Assembly: GCA_029204225.1 (NCBI GenBank)
Contig: CM055102.1
Location: 5,633,520-5,697,519 of the forward strand
Length of the DNA stretch: 64,000 nt
Reading direction: 5' to 3'
Source: Diphasiastrum complanatum
Taxonomy: Eukaryota; Streptophyta; Lycopodiopsida; Lycopodiales; Lycopodiaceae
Shown here in pieces: positions 50,367 through 60,779 of the stretch. Each line of letters begins with the position of its first letter. Within the stretch, counting starts at the first letter, position 1. The position numbers and the translations under genes are program-made. A model generated the notes under the pieces. It was given only the letters and a program-made list of their open reading frames with translations. It was not told the DNA's origin and did not search any database.

Positions 50367-50443
<77 letters not shown>
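50367..50443. repeat. (AG)n microsatellite, 77 bp
   Basis: Uninterrupted AG run inside the long intron. Confidence 0.97.
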
Positions 50444-50446
<3 letters not shown>

Positions 50447-50787
50447 TGTGAGGGTGAGGGTGGATTGTAGCCATCTCGAAGCATTGTTCAGTGTGTGATC
50501 AGCACAGTGGCAGCGACAAGGCACTGGCATTTCTCTCCAAAACGGTTTTAGGTAAGTTTTGGCTTCACATCTTGGAAGCTCATGGAATGAGTTGTAAGCA
50601 ACGTAATGAAATGGTTTTTAGTTTCAATTCATCTGTATTGAACCCCACAAACATGCTCATGCTCTTAGTTCCCCATTATTGCTTGTAGCAAAAGATATGA
50701 ATCTCATGCCCCTTTTCCATGTGTTTTTGGCTCTTTTTGTAAATTGTCATGTAGTCATCCGACATGCCCACAAACATGCTTGTGGTA

Positions 50788-53220
50788 TTAGTTTTGGCTG
50801 TTATCGCTTGTAGAGAAAGTTTTCGTATTCTTGGATGAACTGGCATCAGCCCCGGGAACTGGTTCTGGAGTCTGTAACTGTCTGTTCTGGACTGAGTTCC
50901 AGATAATAGAGAAGAATGCATCATGCTGGCATTTCCCTCTCAAGGACTCGAGTAACTCATTACGAATCTGAGTAAAACTCAGCTCGTTTATCATAGGCAT
51001 TCTGCTAAGGGCATCTGCTACTGTATTGAATTTTCCACGCCTATATCTGATAGACATGTCAAACTCTTGCATCAACTCTGCCCAACGAGCTTTCCGACCT
51101 CTAAGCTCAGGTTGATTGCAAAGGTATCTGAGACTCTCATGGTCTGTCAGGACCTCAAAGTTGGCACCATACAAATAATGTCTCCAAGTCTTAAGGGCAT
51201 GGACTATAGAAAAGAGTTCCTTTTCATAGGCACTATACCTAGTCTGTGCTGGCTCGAGTTTTTTACTCTCGAACGCAACTGGTCGTCCACCCTGAGTTAG
51301 CACAGCACCTACTGCAAAGTCGCTAGCATCTGTTTCGACCACAAATGGCTGATTGGGGTCGACGACCTTTAAAACTGGTGCTGTAGCTAAGGCTGTTTTG
51401 AGAGCATCAAAGCTCTCCTGTTGTGCGGACTCCCAAATGAACTCCTTTCCCTTCCCCTTAAGGAGATTTGTCATAGGGACTGCTATCTGAGCATATTCCT
51501 TGACAAATCGTCTGTAAAATCCCGCCAGACCAAGAAAGATTTGAAGTTCCAAAATATTCTGAGGTCTCAGCCAACTGAGTATGGCTTTAACCTTATTTGG
51601 GTCCATCTTAATCCCATCTGAAGAGATAATGTGACCCAAATATGCTACTTCTTCAACGAAGAATTCACACTTGGATTGTTTAGCATAAAGCTTATGCTTT
51701 CTGAGCAGTCGAAACACCTTTCTGAGGTGTTTTAGATGCTCCTTCCTCGTTTTGCTGTAGACGAGGATGTCATCTAAAAATACGACTACAAACTTACCCA
51801 AGTATGGTCTGAGGACACTGTTCATCAAGGTCATAAAGGTAGCTGGAGCATTTGTGAGCCCAAATGGCATCACCTTAAACTCATAATGACCGTGACGAGT
51901 CCTAAAAGCTGTTTTCGAGACATCTTCCGATTTTATACGGACTTGATGATATCCCGATCTGAGATCTATTTTGCTGAAAAACTTAGCCCCGTCGAGTTGA
52001 TCAAACAACTCGTCTGCCCGAGGCATAGGGTATTTATTCTTAATTGTGACTTTATTGAGGGCTCTGTAATCTACGCAAAGACGCATAGACCCCTCTTTCT
52101 TTTTCACCAATAGGACTGGTGAGGCCCATGGTGAACTACTGGTCTGAATTTGGCCTTTCCCAAGATAGTCTGTTAACTGCCTAGTTATTTCTTCATCCTC
52201 TGTTCGGCTGACCCGATACGGAGGTTTAGAAACAGGTGCTGTACCTGGTACTAGGTTTATTACATGATCTACCTCTCTGCTAGGTGGTAAACCATGTGGC
52301 AAATCTTCAGGAAAAACATCTTTAAATTTAGACAATAAAGTTTCTAATTTACTGATTTTCTGCTGAATAGAACTGGAAATAGAAACTTCAGGAATAAACT
52401 GAAAGTCACATAAGAATACCTGATGGTCTTCGTCTCCGATTAGCTGACAGAGCTCTGAACTGCAGACCATAGGGCTGTTGGGAACATCATGCTCCCCATG
52501 CAACTGGATCTCTCGGCCTTTATACTGAAAGCTGAGGGTGTTCTCCTGATAGTTTCTGTGGAGGGAAGGTCCTAAACTGTAGAGCCAATCTCTCCCGAGA
52601 ACAATGTCTGTTCGATCCAGGTGCATTATCTGAAAGTTTATTTGATCTTGGTACCCCTGAATACCAAGATTTAACTTACTTACCATAGTTTCCCATATTT
52701 TTTTATCTTCACCCTTAGCTAATGAAACTATGTACCTATGCTGACTAGGTACTTCTGGTAGTTTAAGCTTTTTAACCAGGGTGTGGTTGATGAAATTATG
52801 GGTTGCCCCATCATCAACCATGACTCTTACTGACTGGTTACCAACTTTCCCATGCATACCTACTAGGTCATGCGGCCCAAAGCTGAAGGGTCTCGCTAGC
52901 ATTGCAGAGGTCAGCTGGCAACAGTGTTCATGATCTTCATGATACACTTTGATCTCGGAAGCTGCCGAGTCACTGGGGAAACATACAGTCTGAACAAGAT
53001 GAACTTGTTTTTTATCTTTTTTAGTGAAAGGCCCCTTGGGACACTGTCTGACTGTGTGTCCCTTGCCCATACACACAAAGCACAAACGTTCTTGTTTGGC
53101 TTTCTCAAAATCATCTGGTTTTAAGGGCTGTATGAGTGAAGGGCGTTTCTGAGGAGCTTCACCTTTAAATTTATCTTCTTTCTTTCTTTTTAAAAATTTC
53201 TTTTTAAATTGAAAGTCTTT
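50788..53220 (-). CDS. Gypsy pol: knuckle, protease, RT, RNase H (family G5)
   Basis: An open frame of about 810 codons follows the gag frame directly after a TAG. In order: a CCHC knuckle [14 protein letters not shown], a protease with [12 protein letters not shown] (DDGA in place of the usual DSGA/DTGA) and [16 protein letters not shown] with [47 protein letters not shown] and active site [13 protein letters not shown], the linker [16 protein letters not shown], and RNase H with [48 protein letters not shown] and [13 protein letters not shown] and RNase H acids look intact. The last 70 codons match nothing known and replace integrase. This element is Ty3/gypsy-like; with no integrase it could move only with help in trans. 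Confidence 0.9.
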   Translation of the reverse strand, partial: KDFQFKKKFLKRKKEDKFKGEAPQKRPSLIQPLKPDDFEKAKQERLCFVCMGKGHTVRQCPKGPFTKKDKKQVHLVQTVCFPSDSAASEIKVYHEDHEHCCQLTSAMLARPFSFGPHDLVGMHGKVGNQSVRVMVDDGATHNFINHTLVKKLKLPEVPSQHRYIVSLAKGEDKKIWETMVSKLNLGIQGYQDQINFQIMHLDRTDIVLGRDWLYSLGPSLHRNYQENTLSFQYKGREIQLHGEHDVPNSPMVCSSELCQLIGDEDHQVFLCDFQFIPEVSISSSIQQKISKLETLLSKFKDVFPEDLPHGLPPSREVDHVINLVPGTAPVSKPPYRVSRTEDEEITRQLTDYLGKGQIQTSSSPWASPVLLVKKKEGSMRLCVDYRALNKVTIKNKYPMPRADELFDQLDGAKFFSKIDLRSGYHQVRIKSEDVSKTAFRTRHGHYEFKVMPFGLTNAPATFMTLMNSVLRPYLGKFVVVFLDDILVYSKTRKEHLKHLRKVFRLLRKHKLYAKQSKCEFFVEEVAYLGHIISSDGIKMDPNKVKAILSWLRPQNILELQIFLGLAGFYRRFVKEYAQIAVPMTNLLKGKGKEFIWESAQQESFDALKTALATAPVLKVVDPNQPFVVETDASDFAVGAVLTQGGRPVAFESKKLEPAQTRYSAYEKELFSIVHALKTWRHYLYGANFEVLTDHESLRYLCNQPELRGRKARWAELMQEFDMSIRYRRGKFNTVADALSRMPMINELSFTQIRNELLESLRGKCQHDAFFSIIWNSVQNRQLQTPEPVPGADASSSKNTKTFSTSDNSQN

Positions 53221-54114
53221 CTAAGGAAGCTGCTCAGAAAGTGGTTGCTGTTTCGCTCTCTTCCTACCCACTGAATCATCATAGATTTGAGCATATCTGA
53301 GAGCTTGCTCAAGGGTAGTAGGCGAGTTTCTCTGGACCTCTACTTTATATTCATCTTTGAGGCCACGGACAAATCCCCTGATTTTTTGATAGTCATCCAT
53401 ATTTTTAATCTTTAAAATTGCCTCTCGATACTGCGAGATATACTGGATGAGGGACTTGTCCATTACTGTTCTTTCCCAGGCTTCCCAGGCTCTATCAAGT
53501 TCATTCTCTGGTAGAAATTCTCTTAGGAAAGCTTCTTCAAAAGCTTTCCATGACCGGGGAGTCTGCCCAGTCTCCTGGAGATTTAACCACCACTTATAGG
53601 CCATAGGCCCTAAAGAAAGACTGGCCTCAATTGCTTGCAAATGGTCAGGGGTCTGTTTAAGAGCATGAATGTTCTTCCATTTGCTGAGGAAGGTTTGTAG
53701 AATATCTGCATTTCTATCCTTCTCTTCCCCATTAAAAGTAGGAGGCTTTAAATCTTTAAAAACACTGGGGTGAGACCGTAAAGTCTCACCCGCAACTGAT
53801 GGAAGTGGAGAAGGGGATAACTGAGAAGTGGAGGGAAGGCTTCCTTTCGCGGAGCTCAAAACCAAGTTTTTGAGTTCAGCGAACGAGTCGTCCACACTGG
53901 ACTTGAAATTGGCTAATGCCAGCTTCAGTTCATCCACTTCTGTTACCAATTGGAGGAACTGCTCCTTGGTAACCAGTTCGTCGAGTTCTTCGGCGAACTG
54001 TTCCTGTTCTTCTACTTCCATGGGTTCCTTCCCTTTTCTGTAAGCCAAGGCTTCTGTTTCAAGTTCGTCGAAGCCTCTCTCCTGGGGTTGATCAGGTCCC
54101 TGAGGAGTGGTCAT
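53221..54114 (-). CDS. Gypsy gag (family G5)
   Basis: 297 codons from ATG at 54114 to a TAG at 53221-53223. The N-terminus is Glu-rich with a likely coiled coil (LVTKEQFLQLVTEVDELKLA), then a Ser/Pro-rich spacer, then the capsid-like retrotransposon-gag domain (FKDLKPPTFNGEE, LQTFLSKWKNIHALKQT, AYKWWLNLQETGQTPRSWKA, FEEAFLREFLPENELDRAWE, IQYISQYREAILKI, IRGFVRGLKDEYKVEV). The knuckle lies beyond the TAG, in the same frame as pol. Reading through the TAG would give one gag-pol protein; whether the TAG is a regulated stop or a mutation is open. Confidence 0.9.
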   Translation of the reverse strand: MTTPQGPDQPQERGFDELETEALAYRKGKEPMEVEEQEQFAEELDELVTKEQFLQLVTEVDELKLALANFKSSVDDSFAELKNLVLSSAKGSLPSTSQLSPSPLPSVAGETLRSHPSVFKDLKPPTFNGEEKDRNADILQTFLSKWKNIHALKQTPDHLQAIEASLSLGPMAYKWWLNLQETGQTPRSWKAFEEAFLREFLPENELDRAWEAWERTVMDKSLIQYISQYREAILKIKNMDDYQKIRGFVRGLKDEYKVEVQRNSPTTLEQALRYAQIYDDSVGRKRAKQQPLSEQLP

Positions 54115-54810
54115 CTTCGAAACTGAAAGAGAGCTACCTTAACTTCTGAAGGAAAAAAGTCTAAAAGACTAATTTACAACTGTACAAGGGAAAGGAAAGA
54201 TGACTTAGTTGTTTCTGAGGACTGTACTTCCAAAGAAAGAATCAAGAAAAGCCCTTTCAGCTCTTCCTCCACTGCTTTCAGATCTGCTGTCCGGAAAAAT
54301 CAGAGATCAAGGTACCAAGAAAAAGAAACAAACTTCTGATCGTCTTGGCCCCTTCCCTCGCTGTCTGAGGTGTATACTTTTTGCTCCAAAATTTCCGTTT
54401 TAGGACCCAAAACAGTTGCAAACTTGTGGTTCCTGCCAAAGACCTTCAGCGCTGGACCTGCACCCACGATTCTGTCTCAGATCCGCTCCAAATTCCAGAA
54501 AATTTCACTCCAAATTCGAAGTTTCCACCCAATTTGGCAGCGCTGGACCTGCTCCACGTTTTCTATTTAAAATGTGCTCAAAAATCCACAACTGATACAT
54601 AAAAATCAAGGGTAAATCCCTGATTTTTCAGCGCTGAGCTTCTACAAGGGATTGTGCCTCAAACAACTGTAAATTCCCAGCAAATTTCAAGGATTTGAAA
54701 GCTGTTCCTACAGCGATTTTCCTCCTCAATTCTTTCCTGAGAATCTGAGAAATCTTTCCTATCTTCTGATAGCTTTCTCTACTGCTGTCCTGAACTCCCT
54801 AGGATGGAGA

Positions 54811-54824
54811 TGGCTCTGATACCA
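54811..54824 (-). promoter_or_regulatory. tRNA-iMet primer-binding site (family G5)
   Basis: The minus strand reads TGGTATCAGAGCCA, one base inside the LTR end at 54826. Confidence 0.92.
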
Positions 54825-54825
54825 G

Positions 54826-55183
54826 TGTAATAGATCCTAACACCACAGTAGGGCAAACACTAACTGATCCACCCAACCTTGCCTACTCCCTGATATAGAG
54901 TAAGCCCCTCCTAGCCCAGTGTGAGGACTGGTAGCATGCTACTGCCAAGTGTCGGCCACGTGGCACTGACGTGGCCGACTGCACGTCGGGACCCAACTGG
55001 GGGCCCTATCCTGCTGACAGGGTCCCTAGGCTGTGTTAGGCCCGCCATGGCTATGGACCGTGCTGGGGCACACTACTCACACTGTCTTGCCCTGTTGGTC
55101 ATGTACACTGGACACGACCCTGACTGTGGTATCTGACCTATCTGTGTTCCCTAGGGTTCGGCACTGGTTACGAGCTCGTAACA
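54826..55183 (-). repeat. 5' LTR of gypsy G5
   Basis: On the minus strand it runs TGTTACGAG...GATCTATTACA (358 bp), next to the primer site. The ends are partly inverse (TGTTAC and TATTACA). The start contains the palindrome-like GTTACGAGCTCGTAAC. It has no second copy here, consistent with loss of the 3' end. The sequence outside the right end begins GGGGT. Confidence 0.88.
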
Positions 55184-55463
55184 GGGGTCTTGTAGGCATG
55201 TGATTGAGTTGCAGTCTGAAGCTGCACTTTGTTTCTTCATTCCCATAGGAATGCCTAATATGCTTGTTTTGATAAGTTCAAGGTCCAAGACACATTTTGC
55301 AGCTTAAACCTGTTGTCGATGCCACAAAATAGCAGTTTTTTTTCAGATGTTGGGTTTAGGGTTGTTGTAGGCAATTGAATGTTGTGAATGCATATGTGGA
55401 ATCCAAATGTTGTTGCTACAACGGAATGTACTGACATGTGATTGTTTGCTTCCTCTTTTGCAG

Positions 55464-56094
55464 GTCTGACACATTGACAGAATCACACGATGTCGGTCCT
55501 TGGTAGAGGCATTTGGTCAGAGGTTGAGTTGACAGAGGGGGATGTGGCTACGCACCAAGGATCTGGTGCCCGTAGATGGAGATGCCTGCATTGTGGTGGG
55601 GTTGTTACTGGTTCTGTTACCAGGGTCAAGGCCCACTCTTACGGCTCACCATGCCAGATGGGTGTGGGATGGGCATATCCATTTGCCCTCGCATATCGGA
55701 TGCAGAGGTTGAGAGATTGATGGACACATACGGGCACGACTGTACGTCTCTTGAGCCATTGAGACCATCTCAGAGCTCTATTCATGGGTCAGTGGCAGGA
55801 GCAGGGACTAGAGCACATCCAGGACCTAGTGTAGGTGCAAGGCCTGGAGCAGATGCAAAGGCAGGGCCTAGTCACACATGGGGAGATGTTCCTAAATCTA
55901 CCAACACACATGCAGCCTCTTGTCATGTTGTTCCTTCAACAGCAGGTCCCTCTCATCCATCGTCGTCATCAACTGCTGATGCACCACTTACAGAGCCAGA
56001 TCTTGCCACAGGGGGGCGCAGAGATCCAACAGGTGATGCTCCACAGTCAGACACACCCTTAGTGCGCCCATCTGTTGCCTCTGGCGAGCGTGCT
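55464..56094 (+). pseudogene. hAT transposase, N-terminal BED-finger exon
   Basis: After a TTTTGCAG acceptor, the frame with ATG at 55490 encodes RWRCLHCGGVVTGSVTRVKA and H, a BED-type zinc finger as found at the N-terminus of hAT transposases (CX2C, then TRVKAH). A frame change near 55650 leads into GISICPRISDAEVERLMDTY and a low-complexity Ala/Gly/Pro/Ser-rich linker. At 56094 a gypsy LTR cuts it. The C-terminal half of the same type of protein resumes at 58700 on the same strand. Confidence 0.7.
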
Positions 56095-56508
56095 TGTTAT
56101 GGCCATTGGCAAACACAAGGGTACATGTGGACTAGTTAGTCCCTAAGGCACTCAGCCCTGTAGTTCGGGATAGTAACCCTTAGGTACTAGGATCTAAGAG
56201 GGCTTGGTCTATATCCATAGGGAGTGCCACTAAGTGGAGGGCACCCTTAGTAACTAAGGGTGGGTCCCTCGACTTGAGTAGGACCCAAGTGCTCCACATG
56301 CATAGTGTGCATGTGAGAGGCATCCACATGCACAGTGGTGCATGTGACAAGCATCCACATGTGAGAGGTGTGCATGCTCTCCCTAGAGGTCAAGCACTGG
56401 TCCTCCAAGCTATATGGTGGCCTGTGGGTGTAGAGCCAGGTACAGGATAGTGGGTGGAGATCCAGAGTCATTCTACCATTGTGTGATCTTTGTCCATATT
56501 CCTAATAG
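56095..56508 (+). repeat. 5' LTR of gypsy G6
   Basis: It starts TGTTATGG and ends at about 56508, before TGGTGTCAGAGCC. It matches 58305-58601 closely, with a few small insertions or deletions (for example near 56145 and 56330). Confidence 0.85.
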
Positions 56509-56521
56509 TGGTGTCAGAGCC
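56509..56521 (+). promoter_or_regulatory. Primer-binding site of gypsy G6
   Basis: TGGTGTCAGAGCC differs at one base from the usual TGGTATCAGAGCC initiator-Met site. Confidence 0.7.
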
Positions 56522-57475
56522 TTGGATCCTGGTGTGGATCGTGGACCATCATCTTGCTGGTTTTTTCTTTTTCCTCCATAGCTCCTTGTGGAGGTGGCGC
56601 CCCACTTCTAGGAGGAAGTTCTCTAAGTTCTCCCTCTTCATGGGTCCATTTTCTGTGTGGATCGGATTGTTGGAATCCTCTAGGATAGGCACCCCCTGCC
56701 TAAGCAATCAATCGAGAATTGTCCCTGGTTTTTTTGGAGGAAATCACCATTTTTCAATTCTGAAAATTACTTGTCTTACCAGTCCCCTCTCCGGCATAGT
56801 CACTCGTTGGAGGCCTAGATCTCGTCCGATTAAGCTGAAAATTTGTAGGCATCCTTCAGACACTAGTCGCTGAGGGATAGAGGTGATTTCATTCAAATCA
56901 GATTCTTCAATTCAAAGTTATGGCAGGTTGAAGCCGAATTTACTGATTTCTCGACAGATTCGACCACTTGGAGTTGAAGGCTCGGCAATTGCAAACGACT
57001 AAAGCTTTTTCAGTGGTTCAAAGCAGGAATCCTTCTACATACTTAGCAAGTTGGGAGAGATCAATTCCAGCCCAATCAGTTGCCGAAATCTCCGATGGTG
57101 AACAGTTGAAATTGATGCAAAGTTGCTGATTTTTCCAGCAAGGCATACGGATCTGCAAAGCATCAAAAGTGAAGTCCGGGATCGTGTTCGAGACGGCCAC
57201 TTGATTTCCAACTAAGATAAGCTTTCTCTCTCACTCTTTTATTTGCATGTCATAGAATTGTTCTTGCATGTCAAGTTTTTAAGTCGAAAATCAAGTGCAT
57301 GTTGTTGCATGCTTGATGCATGTCAGTGCATGTTGCTAGTAACCTCTTGCATGTTCTAGCAAGTGAATTGTGAACCTTGTGTTTCTTCTTTAAACGAACT
57401 ATTGTGTTTAGTTCATCGAGGTCAGAAAATTAAGTTGGTTGTAAATGCAAGTGTGCCGGCTTCGCCGCCAATATA
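56522..57475 (+). other. G6 leader, no coding match
   Basis: No gag, knuckle, protease or RT motif was found. Open frames here are short and in varying phase. Confidence 0.5.
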
Positions 57476-58303
57476 GTCAATGATCAAGATTCGAAATTTA
57501 CAAGTAACTTTTGGAGGGCGCCGTTTAACAAGTCGGACACTAAGTTGTCAATGAGCTCCAATGATCATCCCGAAACGGATGGTCAGACGGAAAAGGTCAA
57601 TCATGTTCTAGAGGATATGCTACGAGCATATGTTAGTAAGAAGCAAACCAATTGGGAAGAGTATCTTCTGCTTTTGGAATTTGCTTATAACGATACTAAA
57701 CACTCCACGTAAATGTATGGATTTCAACCTAGAGCCTCCATAGGAAAGAAAAAGTACAAAGTGTTAGAGGGTTTCTTGAGGATATCGAAACCATGATCAT
57801 GATAGCTAAAGATAATGTGAAGAAAGCGCAAGCGCGAGCTAAGCATTATGTGAATAAAACCCGCAGGGATGTTACCTTCCAAGAAGGTGATCAGATGTTT
57901 CTGAAAGTTCCTGAAGACTCTACCACTCTCAGGACAAGTGTCCGAAGTTGACCCCGAGGTATTGTGGTCCATTCACAATACTCAAGAATTGGAAGTTCTG
58001 TTTACCAACTGGCTTTGCCAAAATCTGCAAAGGTACATCCGGTCTTTCATGTCAGTCGACTGAAGCGGGTGATGCGAGAAGGAGACAATATTGTCTTAGA
58101 ACAAACCCTAATAGAATTTGAGGAACCTAAATCCTTGCCACACAAACCAGAGGAGATTCTGAATATCCGAAACTGCAAACTCGTCATGCAGTCTTTCAAG
58201 AATTTTTAGTCAAGTGGAAGGATGGGTCCCAAGAAGAGTCAACTTGGGAGTCTGTAAGCAAGCTTCGCAAGAGGTGGATGAAAGCTCCTTTTAGGGGGTG
58301 GAG
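57476..58303 (+). pseudogene. G6 integrase remnant with chromo-like end
   Basis: From 57476: VNDQDSKFTSNFWRAPFNKS, SMSSNDHPETDGQTEKVNHV, LEDMLRAYV, the Ty3-type integrase core around the second Asp and Glu, then LLLLEFAYNDTKHST. After frame changes: PVFHVSRLKR (58030-58065) and FLVKWKDGSQEESTWES (58200-58250), a chromodomain-like end of chromovirus integrases that can target chromatin. A purine tract (about TTAGGGGGTGGAG, 58291-58303) leads into the 3' LTR. Confidence 0.8.
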
Positions 58304-58304
58304 T

Positions 58305-58601
58305 TGTTATGGCCATTGGCAAACACAAGGGTAAATGTGGACTCGTTAGTCCCTAAGGAGTTCCGGCAGGGTGACACTCAGCCCCGTAGTTCGAGATAGT
58401 AACCCTTAGGTACTATCTAAGAGGGCTTGGTCTATATCCATAGGGACTGCCACTAAGTAGAGGGCACCCTTAGTAACTAAGGGTGGGTCCCTAGACTTGA
58501 ATAGGACCCAAGTGCTCCACATGCACATTGTGCATGTGAGAGGTGTGCATGATCTCCCTGGAGGTCAAGCGCTGGTCCTCCAAGCTATATGGTGGCCTGT
58601 T
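58305..58601 (+). repeat. 3' LTR of gypsy G6, truncated
   Basis: It starts TGTTATGG right after the purine tract and matches the first 300 bp of the 5' LTR, ending at about GGTGGCCTGT. Confidence 0.85.
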
Positions 58602-58699
58602 GGTCGCCACTTTGTAAAGCCTTTTCCACTTGTCAGTTCTTCTAGGCCCCTAACCTCTTTAAGCTTTTAACGGATATTTCTTTAATGTTTTTCTTGCAG

Positions 58700-59108
58700 C
58701 TCACCTCTCAAGCCATGCGCGTGGTGAACTTCGTCACCAGGAAGAAGCGCGTGTTGGCATTGTTCCATACCTTCTCGCGGTTGGACCTGAAGAAGCTAGC
58801 GCCCACTCACTTTGCCTACCTTTTCCTGGTTCTCGAGCGACTATGCGTCTTACGAGATCATTTGCGGAGGATGGCATCCAGTGAGGGATTTGATGAGTTA
58901 AGGAATCGCACAACAGAGGCAGTGTATTTCCAGGCCATAGTCTTTGGAGAGGACTTCTGGACACGGTCGGGTGAGCTTGTAGAGGTTCTTCGACCTATCT
59001 TCTATGTGTTGTGCCTAGTAGACCGAAGGGGTGCACTCTAGGTCTCATATACAAGTTCATGGACCGCATCGGCGAGGCGCCTCAGAGATCTAACTTGGAC
59101 GATGATAG
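58700..59108 (+). pseudogene. hAT transposase, C-terminal exon
   Basis: After a TTCTTGCAG acceptor the frame encodes LTSQAMRVVNFVTRKKRVLA, LFHTFSRLDLKKLAPTHFAY, LVLERLCVLRDHLRRM, AIVFGEDFWTRS and PIFYVLCLVD. This is the DUF659-to-C-terminal region of plant hAT transposases (VVNFVTxxxxxLALFxxxS, PxxTRFAxxF, LRLVD). A frame change near 59036 joins to LGLIYKFMDRIGEAPQ, and a likely GT donor follows SNLDDDR at 59109. The dimerisation domain is missing. It pairs with the BED exon at 55464-56094 on the other side of the G6 insertion. Confidence 0.75.
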
Positions 59109-60779
59109 GTATTACTCCTCCCACTTTCTTTTCGTTTCAGTTTAACTTTGCTTTCGTGCTTTCAAAGATGACCATTTGCAATGTCACATGCTCCTCGGTG
59201 TTTGGGAGACAAGGTAAACTTTCTATGACATCTGTAAACCCCAAAAACCCTCAAAAACACATTTTCAAAAAAAAAACAACAAAAAAAAAAAAGAAAAAAA
59301 AAAACCTCTGAATGAATATAATCATTCTAAAAATAGCCTCAACTTGAAGTGGTATGACTGGAAATTCAACATGGATAATCTAATGTGGGTTTGAAGGCTT
59401 AGCTTGGATCATGCGTGAAAGCATACTAGGACGATGTTGGTACACCATGGAGATAACGATGGTAGCATAGTGTATAGTGTAGTTGCGTACTTGGCCCAGC
59501 AATGTAAGTCACATGAAAAATACAATTTGAATTCAATACAAAGGTTTTTTGAGATTCAGATACTTGATACTAGGCACATCATGCATTCATACAAGATGTT
59601 CTTCATTACGCTCGCATCCCTAGGCACAACAAACACTTTCTCCACAAGGCATTACTATTGGACTTGCCTCTTGCACTCATTTCATCCAAAAGCATCTCGA
59701 GAAAATACAGCCTTCGCACTTTGCATAGACACAAACTGAGGCATTCCATAGTCTTTTAAGATCGAGGCTACTGAATCTTTGAGTTGACCCACCACAATAT
59801 TCTCATACTGCTCTTCTATCATCTTAACTGCTCCATGACCAAGGTCATTAATACGCAAATACGACATGACTATTTCAGAGCTACCGGAGGGATCTCATTA
59901 GCACATTTTGTCAGAGTTTGTTGGCAGCGGAAAACAGCAACATTCCGGTCCAGTAGACTCACTCGCGCAATGCGCACACCTGCGGGTCGCGCGTGGGATC
60001 CCATCCCCACCACCTAGCCACCTGCCTCTTTTCCACTTGACCCCAAAAGGGCTAGTATTATGTCTACTTTCAACTTATGTGTGCATGATGGTTTAGTCTC
60101 GATTTACTTATGGGACAAATGCACTCTTCTGGTGCCTTTCACGATAGCAGCCGCTTATGCGCAGCTTGCACCTGCCAACACATTCAAGGTTTCATTTATA
60201 AAGCATACTTATAGAGGAACCGACAGGGACCTCTTGGGGTCAAGTTAGACTTCTATCATTCCTATTTCCTACAGCTAGATGCTATCGGTGCACCAATGTT
60301 ACCTCAATACTTGGATCAAGGTTGAGTTTGAGGACCAATTTATATTCAAGTATACTGTTTATTATGAGATCAAAGGGTGTTACCATTGCCTTGTTCATGA
60401 TTTCCCAACTACACTACACTCTCTTAATACACATGTTGCCCTGATGATACGTGAGAGATGTTTCTCATACACTGACACATATGTCAGCGGGATCAGTATG
60501 GAGACCTAGGCTCCCATTCCAGATTACCTCCTTTTACTCGAGGAGATACCCCAGAGTGACTATTGAGAGTGAGACACTATCTGAGAATGAGATAAATATC
60601 CCACCATCTTGAGACCAGTATCGTGATCCAAAGCAGTGTATAGATTTGAGACCAAGAGCCATATAGAGACCTTGACACACCACGACTTTGTATTGTCGGC
60701 TCCATCTATACTTTGGCAGAGCTCCAACCCCACCATGACATATTAACAATATGCCACTCCTCTTTTACAACATGATTCA
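59109..60779. other. Stretch with no gene recognised
   Basis: It contains an A-rich run (59258-59305) after a TGTAAACCCC-like start that might be an LTR end. Open frames near 59434, 59682 (minus) and 60279 matched nothing. A remnant of the hAT gene or of the gypsy element at 60780 may be present but was not recognisable. Confidence 0.4.

Larger units (their letters stand above)
50788..55183 (-). mobile_element. Gypsy retrotransposon with gag and pol, no integrase (family G5)
   Basis: From right to left on the minus strand: 5' LTR (54826-55183), primer site, leader, gag (53221-54114), and protease-RT-RNase H (50788-53220). The open frame ends after RNase H; integrase and the 3' LTR are absent, so the element is 3'-truncated. 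It is much better preserved than the other gypsy copies. It lies in the intron of the NOM1-like gene, same strand as the gene. Confidence 0.9.
56095..58601 (+). mobile_element. Gypsy element inside the hAT gene (family G6)
   Basis: The 5' LTR (56095-56508) and 3' LTR (58305-58601) share long near-identical stretches starting TGTTATGGCCATTGGC. Between them lie a primer site, a leader without recognised gag, and an integrase remnant; protease and RT are deleted. The 3' LTR lacks the 3' third seen in the 5' LTR. It is inserted in the hAT gene, so it is younger than that gene. Confidence 0.88.

Noticed and set aside
59682-59867. Minus-strand frame with an ordered-looking sequence
   Set aside because: It is 61 codons, has no recognised family, and lies in decayed intron sequence; could be a transposon scrap.
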